Shown one piece after another: positions 25,503 to 34,009 of a DNA stretch of 64,000 bases. Each line of letters opens with the position of its first letter. Position 1 is the first letter of the stretch. The stretch is taken from the NCBI GenBank assembly GCA_963693025.1, contig OY843749.1:2790001-2854000 (forward strand), in the 5' to 3' direction. Both the position numbers and the translations under genes were made by a program. This stretch comes from JAHRAW01 sp963693025. Lineage in GTDB: Bacteria; Pseudomonadota; Gammaproteobacteria; Arenicellales; Poriferihabitantaceae. The notes below the pieces were generated by a model. It saw nothing but the letters and a program-made list of their open reading frames with translations, was not told where the DNA came from and did no database searches.

Positions 25503-26495
25503 ATGTCCCCGTTTCGCGCATACCGAATCAACCAAGTTGACGAGAAAATCGTCGCCGCTTTTGAAGAACTCACGCTGGACGACCTGACCGCCGGCGAGGT
25601 GGTCGTCCGGGTGTTGTGGTCGGGCATCAACTACAAGGACGCGCTGGCGGCGACCGGTCGCGGCAAAATCTTGCGGCGGTTTCCGCTCAACGGCGGCATC
25701 GACCTGTGCGGCACGGTGTTGCAATCGAGCGACAGCCGTTACCGGGAAGGCGATGAGGTGTTGGTGTGCGGCAGCGGGCTGTCCGAGACCGCCGACGGCG
25801 GCTATGCGGAGGTCGCGCGCGTGGCGGCGGAGTGGGTCGTGCCGTTGCCGAAAGGACTCAGCGCGCGCGAAGCGATGGCGATCGGCACCGCCGGCTTCAC
25901 CGCCGCGCTGGCGGTCGTGCGCATGGAGCAAAACGGCCAGCGCAAAGACAACGGACCCGTGGTGGTCACCGGCGCGACCGGCGGGGTCGGCGGCATGGCA
26001 ATCAACATCCTCAGCGCCGCGGGCTACGAGGTGGTCGCCTTCACCGGCAAGCAAGACCGGCACGACTATCTCCGCCAACTCGGCGCCGGCGATTTCATCG
26101 ACCGCCGCACGGTGGAAATGGGCAACCGCCCGCTGGAAAAAGCGCAATGGGGCGGCGCCGTGGACAACGCCGGCGGCGAAACCCTGGCATGGCTGACGCG
26201 CACCGTCAAACCATGGGGCAACATCGCCAGCATCGGCCTGGTGGACGACTACAAACTCAACACCACGGTAATGCCGTTCATCCTGCGCAGCGTGTCGCTA
26301 CTCGGCATCAACTCGGTGGAAATGCCGCTCGAAATACGAGACGAAATTTGGACGCGACTGGGCGGCGATTTGAAGCCGGATAAACTTGAGCAGATGGTGA
26401 CTCGCGAAGTGGCGTTTGATGATTTGCCGGGGGTGTTTGACGGGTATTTGGACGGGTCGAATTGGGGGCGGACTGTGGTTAAGGTTGGGGGGTAG
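25503..26495 (+). CDS. acuI: NADPH-dependent acryloyl-CoA reductase/quinone oxidoreductase, YhdH (AcuI) family
   Basis: A 330-residue zinc-free medium-chain dehydrogenase of the YhdH/AcuI family. SGINYKDALAATGRGKI is the family's N-terminal signature, VVTGATGGVGGMA the NADPH-binding loop, and GNIASIGLVDDYKLNTTVMPFILRSVSLLGINS the C-terminal signature. Characterised members reduce acryloyl-CoA to propionyl-CoA, detoxifying acrylate, notably in DMSP users. No DMSP lyase was seen here, so substrate is inferred from family. It is coupled to the HNH gene upstream by a one-base gap. The last 100 bases switch to G/T-rich codons. Confidence 0.9.
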   Translation: MSPFRAYRINQVDEKIVAAFEELTLDDLTAGEVVVRVLWSGINYKDALAATGRGKILRRFPLNGGIDLCGTVLQSSDSRYREGDEVLVCGSGLSETADGGYAEVARVAAEWVVPLPKGLSAREAMAIGTAGFTAALAVVRMEQNGQRKDNGPVVVTGATGGVGGMAINILSAAGYEVVAFTGKQDRHDYLRQLGAGDFIDRRTVEMGNRPLEKAQWGGAVDNAGGETLAWLTRTVKPWGNIASIGLVDDYKLNTTVMPFILRSVSLLGINSVEMPLEIRDEIWTRLGGDLKPDKLEQMVTREVAFDDLPGVFDGYLDGSNWGRTVVKVGG

Positions 26496-26576
26496 GGGGT
26501 GGGGCGTGGCGGTTGCGCTCGAATGACGAGGTTGTGTCGAGAATGACAAGTAATGCGAGGGAAAAACCAGTAAGCG

Positions 26577-28856
26577 ATGGCAGCCAAAAAACACCGCAAC
26601 AAGCCACGGCGTGAGCGCGGCGCGTCTTCGTCCGTAGCCGCACCCGCCAATGCACCGGCATGGCTGAGCCCGCCGTGGGTCGCGCCGGTCGCGTTGTGTT
26701 TGCTGATTGCGGTCAGTTATTTCCCCGCCACGCAAGCCGGCTTCGTCTGGGATGACGCCGTGTTGTCCGGCGCGAAGCCGTTGCAGAACCTCTCCGGGCT
26801 GTGGCAGATTTGGTTTGAGCCGCGCTCGCTGAAGGAATACGAAGGGCATTACTGGCCCGTTTTGTATACCACCTTTTGGTTGGAGCATCGGCTGTGGGGC
26901 TTGCATCCGCTCGGTTATCACCTCGTCAACCTGCTCCTGCACATGGGCGTCACGCTGTTGCTGTGGCGTTTGTTGTTGCGGCTGGCGATGCCGGTTGCGT
27001 GGGCGTGGGTGGCGGCGGCGGTGTTTGCGGTGCATCCGTTGCATGTGGAGTCGGTGGTGTGGGTGATGGGGCGCAAGGACTTGCTGGCGGCGGGCTTCTA
27101 TCTGGCCGCCGCGCTGTATTACCTGCGCTTCGCCGAGCACCGGCGGCGGGCGGATTATGCCCGCGCGCTGGCGTTGTTTATGCTGAGCCTGCTGAGCAAA
27201 TCGATTGCGGTCACGCTGCCCGTCGCGTTGCTGCTGTGGCATTGGTGGAAGCGTGGCCGCGTCATCGGCGCCGACTTCGCGCGCGCGTTGCCGTTCCTGC
27301 TACTGGGGCTGGGCGTGACGGTCATCGACTGGCTGGCTTACAAGGACGTCGAGGAAGTCTCGCTCGACTACTCGTCGCTCGAGCGCGTGCTAATCGCGGC
27401 GCAGGCGTTGTGGTTTTACGTCGGCAAACTGCTGTGGCCCGCCGGGCTGGTGGTCGTCTATCCGCACTGGGAAGTCGGCGCCGACCACCTGCCGGCGTGG
27501 GGATATTTCATCGCCGCCGTGGCGGTCGCGGCGCTGCTGTGGTTTTACCGCCAACGCATCACCCGCGCGCCGCTGGCGGCGGCGGCGTTCTTCGCGGTCA
27601 CGCTGTCGCCGACGCTCGGTTTCGTCGACTACGGCTACATGCAATTCTCGTTCGTCGCCGACCGCTATCAATACCTCGCCGGCGCCGGCATCATCGCGCT
27701 TGGGGTCGGCGCCGTGGCGTGGGGCGCGCAGGTCGCATTGCCGCGTGTGTGGAAAGGCGCTCAGCCGACGGCGTTGGCGGCGCTGGCGCTCGTGCCGCTG
27801 ATTCCGCTCAGCATCGCCACCTGGCAACACGCGGGCATCTACCGAAATGAAGGCGTGTTCTTTGCCCACATTACCGACCACAACCCGCATGCGCGGTCGG
27901 CGCACTACAACCTCGGCGGCTGGCTCAAGAACGAGGAGCGCCACGAGGAAGCGCTCGCCGCCTACCGCGCCGCTCTGGGAAATCTCGACCCGGACAATCC
28001 GGGGGCGGCGGTCTCCACGCATATCAACATGGGCGTCGTGCATGAAGGTTTGGAGGAGTATGAGCAGGCGGAGGAATACTACCGTCTGGCGTTGCAAGCC
28101 AAGCCGCGCTCCAAGAACGCGCTGCACAACCTCGCCCGGCTGCTGACCGGCAACCGGCAATACGATGAGAGTTTGGCTTTGTATCGCAAGTTGCTGACCA
28201 TCGACCCCGACTATATGAAAGCGTATGCCGGCATGGCCGCCACGCTGGTGTGGCTGGAGCGCCCCGGTGAAGCGTTGCACAACCTTGAGCGCGCGTTGGA
28301 ACTCGACCCGTCGCGTCAAGAACTGGGAAGCGCGCGCGAGCAACTGGACAAAATGCAGCAAGAAGTCGAGCAGCACGGACAGCGCCAACTGGCGGACACC
28401 CACTACCGCCGCGCGCTGGAGTACCGCAAGCAGGGTCGTCTGGAAGATGCGCTGGCGGCGCTACGCAAAAGCCGCGAGCAAAGCCCCGACTCGGTGGAAA
28501 TCCACGCAACCCTGGGCTTCGTCGCCGAGGAAATGAACCGCCTAGACCAAGCCGCCGCCCACTACCAACGCGCACTGGAAATAGACCCCCGCTTCCCCGA
28601 AGCGCTCAACCACCTCGGCGCGCTGCGACTCAGACAACAACGCTACACCGAAGCCCTCACCCACTTCCAAACCCTAATAGAAATCCAACCCGACTACGCC
28701 AAAGTCTATTCCGGGATGGGGGTTGCGTTGTTTAACTTGAACCGCTCTGAGGAGGCAGTGCGGAGTTTCGACAAGGCGCTTTCGTTGGACCCGGGGCTTG
28801 AAGAGGCGAGGGTTAATCGGGATTATGTTTTGCAGATTTTGGGGGGTGGGGGGTGA
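26577..28856 (+). CDS. TMTC-like polytopic GT-C protein with long TPR tail (copy 1)
   Basis: A 759-residue protein. The N-terminus is Lys/Arg-rich and cytoplasmic. The membrane half (about residues 33-420) has about ten segments with the GT-C-like first-loop acidic pair FVWDD (58-60), HYWPVLYTTFWLEH, AVHPLHVESVVWVMGRKDLL (153-170), and FVADRYQYLAGAGI, the counterpart of the ER-x-LY-x-PS motif of TMTC proteins. About eight TPR repeats (430-759) follow. Eukaryotic TMTC proteins are O-mannosyltransferases for cadherins. Bacterial members are unassigned, so protein glycosylation is inference. The TPR tail is longer than in the other four copies. It is followed 31 bases later by a phase-variable membrane protein gene. 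Confidence 0.8.
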   Translation: MAAKKHRNKPRRERGASSSVAAPANAPAWLSPPWVAPVALCLLIAVSYFPATQAGFVWDDAVLSGAKPLQNLSGLWQIWFEPRSLKEYEGHYWPVLYTTFWLEHRLWGLHPLGYHLVNLLLHMGVTLLLWRLLLRLAMPVAWAWVAAAVFAVHPLHVESVVWVMGRKDLLAAGFYLAAALYYLRFAEHRRRADYARALALFMLSLLSKSIAVTLPVALLLWHWWKRGRVIGADFARALPFLLLGLGVTVIDWLAYKDVEEVSLDYSSLERVLIAAQALWFYVGKLLWPAGLVVVYPHWEVGADHLPAWGYFIAAVAVAALLWFYRQRITRAPLAAAAFFAVTLSPTLGFVDYGYMQFSFVADRYQYLAGAGIIALGVGAVAWGAQVALPRVWKGAQPTALAALALVPLIPLSIATWQHAGIYRNEGVFFAHITDHNPHARSAHYNLGGWLKNEERHEEALAAYRAALGNLDPDNPGAAVSTHINMGVVHEGLEEYEQAEEYYRLALQAKPRSKNALHNLARLLTGNRQYDESLALYRKLLTIDPDYMKAYAGMAATLVWLERPGEALHNLERALELDPSRQELGSAREQLDKMQQEVEQHGQRQLADTHYRRALEYRKQGRLEDALAALRKSREQSPDSVEIHATLGFVAEEMNRLDQAAAHYQRALEIDPRFPEALNHLGALRLRQQRYTEALTHFQTLIEIQPDYAKVYSGMGVALFNLNRSEEAVRSFDKALSLDPGLEEARVNRDYVLQILGGGG

Positions 28857-28887
28857 TGTCGAATAGTTCTCTTTATAAGCATTCAAC

Positions 28888-30742
28888 ATGACGCGCAAGC
28901 CCGCCAACAGGAAACGAAGCCGGCGTAGCAAGCACGCCGCCGCCTCAAACCACATTGCCCCCCCCCCCCACTTCAACTAAAAGGTTAGCCGCGGCGCTCA
29001 GCGTGTTGTTTTTGCTGGCCGCGAGTTGCTTCGCGTGGTCGTTGGAGATGCGGCAAGACTTGTTGAGCGTGCATTTTCAAGGGCACCTTAACGACGAGCG
29101 CCAGCCGGGCCCACATCACTGGTTGACCGCGCAAACCATTTTGCATACCAACCACTGGGTTGACGACGGCCCGCTCGAATCCGGGTTCGCGCTTATCTGG
29201 ACTCCCAAATCGGTTGAAACACCGACGCTCGAAAGCCGTGTCGTGTATCAAAGTTTTCCGCCGGGCGCGATTGTTCCGATTTATTTTCTGACGCGCTTCA
29301 CCGGCAAGCGCGCCGATGTCGGGCTGGTCATCGGCTACAACCTGTTCTGTCAGTTCGTCGTCACACTGTTGTTGTCGCTCACGCTATTTAGTTTGCTCAC
29401 GCAACAACGTTTCGGTCTCGGCAACGCCACCGCATTGGCGGCGATTCCGATTCCGCTGGCGTTGTTCACGCCGATGGCGATGTATTTTAACTCGGTCGTC
29501 TATCTGGTTGACCAAGCGGTGCTGCCGCTGTTTGCGTTTTATGTGTTTTTGGAGACCATGCGCACATCGGTTACGGCTTCGACACGCGCGCGGCGCATCA
29601 TCAATGCGTTACAAGCGGCGCTGATGTTCTGCGGCGTGTTGACCGACTACTTGTTCTTATGCGTGGCAGGCGTGGTATGGTTGGTGCGCGTGGTGCGCGG
29701 GCAATGCGGCCGCTCGTTTTCAGGGTGGGTGCGCGCAAGCGTGTTGTTCTGGGCGCCGGCAGCGCTCGCGCTCGGTTTGTTTATGTTGCAACTCTATTGG
29801 CTCGGCGAATTGCCGGCGTTGATGCAGCGCGCGCTGGAGCGAAGCGGTGTATCGGACGATGGGCGTTGGCTGGAGCGTCTCGGTGGATTTTTTAGAGTTT
29901 TTTGGCTGCAACATGTCCCGCTCGGATTGGGCAAGCCCGCGGTATTCATGCTTTGGGGCGGCCTCGCGGTGCTGCTGTTCGGCTTGGCGTTGTCGTGTGT
30001 GCGTGTGCCGCGGTCAAAAACGAACGCGAACGCAAACAACACACCGATTGCACAAAACACGCACTCGCTCACCTCCACTCTGGCGCTCATGGCGTGCGTC
30101 TTATTGCCGTGTTTATTGCAAGTGTATTTGCTGCGCCAGAACTCGGCGATACACAACTTTTCGGTGCTGAAATTTACATTGCCCTACGCGCTGCTCCCGG
30201 TGCTGGCGCCGCTCGCGCTCATCGGCATCACCGAACGCGCCGCCTTGCTCGGCGCGCGATTCACGCCGCCGGCGGTCATCCGCAAAACCTTAAAATCCGC
30301 CGCAACGGCACGGCGTTGGCTGCCCGTCGTGTTGTTGCCCGCCGTGCTGTTGTCATTGCCCTGGCAAGAAGCGGATGTGCGCAGCCTCAATCGATTCTTC
30401 GCCACCGACATCAAACCCACGCTGAAAGGAGTCGGCGATTTCATCAACCAACACACCGGCTACGCCGACGTGCTGTTCTCACCCATCTACCCCGCCCCGA
30501 TATACCCGCCACATCGCGTAGCCTTCACCATGAAAATCATCCACCCGTTCACCGACGTGGCCACGATGAAGCAAACGGTAGCGCACATCACCGAGCCGTT
30601 CACGGTGGCGATTTTCCTGGCGGAAAGCGCTGAAACACCGGCGGCTTTGTTGCCGGTGGTTGAGCAAAGCGACAGCGTTGTCAGGGAGCGGGGGTTGGTG
30701 TTGTATAAAATTGATGGGGGTAAGTTTTTGCGGGAGTTTTGA
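28888..30742 (+). CDS. Polytopic membrane protein, GT-C-like, phase OFF as sequenced
   Basis: The body is open to 30742, but the only good start, ATG 28888, reads MTRKPANRKRSRRSKHAAASNH, then a run of 12 C, and stops at TAA 28978. That N-terminus is Lys/Arg-rich like the TMTC-like proteins here, which supports it as authentic. With 11 or 14 C it joins the body in frame, giving about 617 residues. The body has about ten hydrophobic segments and a first external loop with HWLTAQTILHTNHWVDDGP and SFPPGAIVPIY, an arrangement seen in polytopic glycosyltransferase-like proteins. No family can be named with confidence. TTG 28955 is the first start-like codon in the body frame but precedes the C run directly and looks artificial. 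Confidence 0.72.
28958..28969 (+). repeat. Poly-C tract (12 C), second candidate phase-variation switch
   Basis: Twelve consecutive C, 70 bases after ATG 28888. As in the tract at 13454, the length present puts the start codon out of frame, and loss of one C (or gain of two) restores the reading frame. Confidence 0.8.
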
Positions 30743-30759
30743 GGGGAGGAGGGTTACTC

Positions 30760-30955
30760 GTCATTCGAGCGTTAGTGTCCGTTGTCGCCGCGCTTTTTCT
30801 GTTAAGCGGCGGCTTGCGGACACTTACGTCCTCGGGAATCTCCCTAAGGTTGGCACGGGCTTTGTTGGAATTCACGGTAACCTTAGGGAGATTCCCGAAG
30901 GCGATGAAAAATATGGTCGCTGACGCTCCCTATTTTTCTATCGTTCGAGAATGAC
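30760..30955. repeat. Dispersed palindromic element 7 (a-b', shortest copy)
   Basis: A 196-base copy whose left terminus has lost three bases (GTCATTCGAGCG). Arm a is on the left, b on the right. A half-element ending GTTCGGGAATGACGAAG follows at 30963-31000. The rest of the 365-base gap (31015-31107) is C/A-rich with AAC repeats and no recognisable signal. Confidence 0.85.
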
Positions 30956-31107
30956 GGGGTTGGGGCGCTCCCTATTTTCTACCGTTCGGGAATGACGAAG
31001 TGGTGGTGGTTGATGAATTCAACAACAACAACAACCACCCCCACAACCCGCACTCCCCTCCCCCCATTTGCTATCATCCCCCTCCCACCACCCAACCCCC
31101 CAACCAA

Positions 31108-31863
31108 ATGCCCCCAGAATTCCCCCTCCCCGTCCTCCTCTGGTGCGCCTTCGCGTTAACCTGCGGCGGATTAATCAAAGGCGCGCTTGGGGTTGGCACG
31201 CCGTTGTTGACCGTGCCGTTGATGGCGTTGGTTTTGCCGCCGCAGATGGCGGTAGCGGTGATGGCTATTCCGGTGGTGGTGGCGAATTTGTGGCAGGTGG
31301 CGCAGGTGGGGCGGGTGGGGAATGTGGTTGGGCGGTTTTGGCCCGTTTTTGCAGCGATTTTGGTGGGCACTTGGGTCGGCGTGAATGTCCTGACGCGCAT
31401 CGATGAGGCGGCGTTGCTGGTCATCGTCGGCGTGGCGGTCATCGTCTTTGCCCTGTTGCAGGGCAGCGGGCGCAAACTGCATATCCCGGCGTCGGCGGAG
31501 AAACCCGCCGGGCTGGTGTTTGGCCTCGCCAGCGGGGTGATTGGCGGCATCTCGTCTTTTTTTGGACCGATGCTGATTATCTACCTGGTCTCGCTGCAAA
31601 ACCTCGGCAAAGACCAATTCATCGGCTCAATCAGTTTCCTGTATATTAGCGCGGTGCTTCCGTGGACCGCCGCGCTCTATTTTGCCGGCATCCTCGACGG
31701 CCCGCTGCTACTGTATTCAACCGCCGCCGCCGCGCCCGTGGTGCTGGGCATGCTGGTCGGGCAACGGCTGCGCGGGTCAATCAGCGAGGCGCGCTTCCAG
31801 CGGTTGATACTGGTGATTCTGCTGTGTTCGGGCGGCGTCATCCTCGCGCGGGCGGTGAGTTGA
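31108..31863 (+). CDS. TauE/SafE-family sulfite/organosulfonate exporter-like permease
   Basis: A 251-residue inner-membrane protein with about eight transmembrane segments in two repeats, each opening with the family signature (GLIKGALGVGTPLLTVPLM and GLASGVIGGISSFFGPMLI). Family members move sulfite, sulfoacetate, taurine breakdown products or other small anions. The substrate is unknown here. The ATG at 31108 is chosen because the frame upstream is Asn/Pro-rich noise. It precedes tctC by 125 bases on the same strand and may belong with the carboxylate uptake genes. Confidence 0.85.
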   Translation: MPPEFPLPVLLWCAFALTCGGLIKGALGVGTPLLTVPLMALVLPPQMAVAVMAIPVVVANLWQVAQVGRVGNVVGRFWPVFAAILVGTWVGVNVLTRIDEAALLVIVGVAVIVFALLQGSGRKLHIPASAEKPAGLVFGLASGVIGGISSFFGPMLIIYLVSLQNLGKDQFIGSISFLYISAVLPWTAALYFAGILDGPLLLYSTAAAAPVVLGMLVGQRLRGSISEARFQRLILVILLCSGGVILARAVS

Positions 31864-31988
31864 CGCGCCGGCAAAAGTGCTACACTAGCGCGCATCAACG
31901 GATTGACGGTCCCGCCGCCGAGCGCTTGGCGGCGAACAACCGGACCGCGCGACACCCATTCAACCAACCACTATTGAGGAGTAGAAAG

Positions 31989-33017
31989 ATGAAACGACGA
32001 CCCTTCGTAACTTCCGCGGCAACCGCGCTGGCTGCCATGGCGCTGTCCGCCAATGCGGCGTATGCGGTGTGCGCGACCGATGCGCTGCCGGCGAACATCA
32101 ATAATCCGGGCGGTTATCCGGCGCGCGCGTTGAGCATGATTGTGCCGTATGGTCCCGCCGGCGGCTCGGGTCAGGTGGCGCAGGCGATGGCGCAGGCGGT
32201 CACCGGGTTGACCGGCGTCGCCATCAACCGCGACCACAAACCGGGCGGCTCCGGCACCGTCGGCATGACCGCTTTCATGGCGACCCCGGCGGACGGCTAC
32301 ACCGTGCTGGAGCACATCGATGACTCGTCCAGCGCGCACGCGCTCGACTCGAGCCGCCCGAATCCGGCGACGGATTTGATTCCGCTGGTGACTTCGCAAA
32401 TCACCTTCAACCAGATTTACATTCGCGCCAACGAAGACCGCTTTGACGACTGGCCGTCTTTCGTCGCATGGGTCAAGGCGCAGAACGGCAAGGCGACCAT
32501 CGCCAACGTGTCCAAAGAGGGCTCGATGGAAAGGGTGCTGATGAAATTCATCACCGACGCGACCGGCATGAAAATCCAGCAAATCTCGTTTGACAAGGGC
32601 GCGCCGCGCTACGGCTCGCTCGCCGGCGGGCAGGTTGACGCGCTCTTTGAGCAGCCGGGGGATGTGCGCAAATTTCTCGACGCCGGGCTGTTCAAGCCCA
32701 TCCTGACGCTGCTCAAAGAAGCGCCGTCGGCGTTCGCGGATGTGCCGAGCCTGACCGACGCGGGGCTGGATTTTGAGCCGCTATACCGCTTCCGCGGTTT
32801 CTTCGTGCACAAAGGCGCGCCGGCGGAGCGCGTGGCGTGGTTGCAGTGGGCGTTCCAAAAAGCCTTTTGCGAAACGAGTTATCAGGACTTCAACGAAAGC
32901 AAATATATGACCCTGATTGAAAGTTTTCGTGACACCGAAGGCAGCCGCGAGTTGATTAGCAACACCATCGAACAATACCGCGGCGTCTATAAACAGATGG
33001 GGTTGGATGTGAAATGA
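31989..33017 (+). CDS. tctC: Tripartite tricarboxylate transporter substrate-binding protein, TctC/Bug family
   Basis: Periplasmic solute receptor of a TTT system, 342 residues. The signal peptide (residues 1-25, ending ANAAYA) is followed by the Bug-fold loop MIVPYGPAGGSGQ, GGSGTVGMTAF and GSLAGGQVDALFEQPGDVRKFL. The ligand may be a citrate-like or other carboxylate, not resolvable by eye. GAGGAG lies upstream of the ATG. A palindromic element separates it from tctB, so the usual tctCBA transcript is interrupted. Confidence 0.9.
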   Translation: MKRRPFVTSAATALAAMALSANAAYAVCATDALPANINNPGGYPARALSMIVPYGPAGGSGQVAQAMAQAVTGLTGVAINRDHKPGGSGTVGMTAFMATPADGYTVLEHIDDSSSAHALDSSRPNPATDLIPLVTSQITFNQIYIRANEDRFDDWPSFVAWVKAQNGKATIANVSKEGSMERVLMKFITDATGMKIQQISFDKGAPRYGSLAGGQVDALFEQPGDVRKFLDAGLFKPILTLLKEAPSAFADVPSLTDAGLDFEPLYRFRGFFVHKGAPAERVAWLQWAFQKAFCETSYQDFNESKYMTLIESFRDTEGSRELISNTIEQYRGVYKQMGLDVK

Positions 33018-33030
33018 CCTCCACCACTTC

Positions 33031-33229
33031 GTCATTCTCGAATGATAGAAAAATAAGGAGCGACAGCGACTATATTTTTCATCACCTTCGGGAATCTCCC
33101 TAAGGCTGGCGTGGACTTTGGCGAAGCCTGTGCCAACCTTAGGGAGATTCCCGAGGGCGTAAGTGTCCGTAAGCCGCCGCTTAAAAGAAAAAGCGCGGCG
33201 GCAAACGGACACTAACGCTCGAGAATGAC
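33031..33229. repeat. Dispersed palindromic element 8 (b-a', inside a transporter operon)
   Basis: A 199-base copy between tctC and tctB. The left b arm is a variant (ATGATAGAAAAATAAGGAGCGACAGCGACTATA) also found in element 6. It is the clearest case where the element sits inside what is normally a single operon. Confidence 0.88.
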
Positions 33230-33250
33230 GGGTAGTTGTAGCCGGAGGAG

Positions 33251-33985
33251 ATGATGAAAATCAGCATGGGCAAGTTGAAAATCGGGCATCTGGTCGAGGT
33301 GGCGTTGTGGCTGGCGCTGGCGGCTGTCCTGTATGCCTATTCGTTTCCGTTCGACAAGGAAATCGAGATTTACAAATTCGGCGCCTCCGCGTGGCCGCGC
33401 ACGGTGCTGTTGCTGATCGTCATCGCCGCCCTCGGACAACTCGCGTATAACTGGAAGACCGGCGGACACGGCGCCTCCGCGATGCTCCAAGCGGCAAGCG
33501 ACGACGGCGCCGAGGCGGCGGCGCGGTCATCGGAAAACCGCCACAACAACCTCAAGTGGTATCTTTCCACCTTCCTCCTGCTGGCGTTGCCGCTCGCCTA
33601 CTTGCTGTTGCCGGCGTGGGCGCTGGCGTGGTTTTCATTGGACGAGGCGGCGCTTCACCCGGTCAAACTGGGTTGCGCCGGCGTGCTGATTGCGCTCTAC
33701 CTCGCCGCCGCGCGCACCAACCCGGTCGGCGCGATGCTGGCGTTGCCGGTCTTTTTCGGCGCGCTGCTGAGCGACATCGGCTTCTATTCGCTGGCGCCGT
33801 TTTTCGTGGTCGGCGTGATGTGCCTGATGGGCGAGCGCCGCCCCGGCTGGATGGCGCTCATCACCGCCATCATCATCGGTTTGCTGCTGCTGCTTTTCGT
33901 CAGCGTGCTGTATGTCGGATTGCCCACCGGCAACCTCAGCCCGTTCTACGAAATCGGCACCGGCATCGTCACCCTGCTGCAATAA
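33251..33985 (+). CDS. tctB: TctB-like small membrane subunit of the tripartite tricarboxylate transporter
   Basis: A 244-residue membrane protein with about five hydrophobic segments. The first begins EVALWLALAAVLYAYSFPFD, and the motif FGASAWPRTVLLLIVIAALGQ matches the conserved FPPxGASAWPR-type segment of TctB proteins. GGAGGAG lies directly before the ATG pair. A 70-residue cytoplasmic loop between the second and third segments is longer than usual. tctA follows after 24 bases. Confidence 0.85.
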   Translation: MMKISMGKLKIGHLVEVALWLALAAVLYAYSFPFDKEIEIYKFGASAWPRTVLLLIVIAALGQLAYNWKTGGHGASAMLQAASDDGAEAAARSSENRHNNLKWYLSTFLLLALPLAYLLLPAWALAWFSLDEAALHPVKLGCAGVLIALYLAAARTNPVGAMLALPVFFGALLSDIGFYSLAPFFVVGVMCLMGERRPGWMALITAIIIGLLLLLFVSVLYVGLPTGNLSPFYEIGTGIVTLLQ

Positions 33986-34009
33986 CCGCGCGCATTACAA
34001 CGCCAAGCA

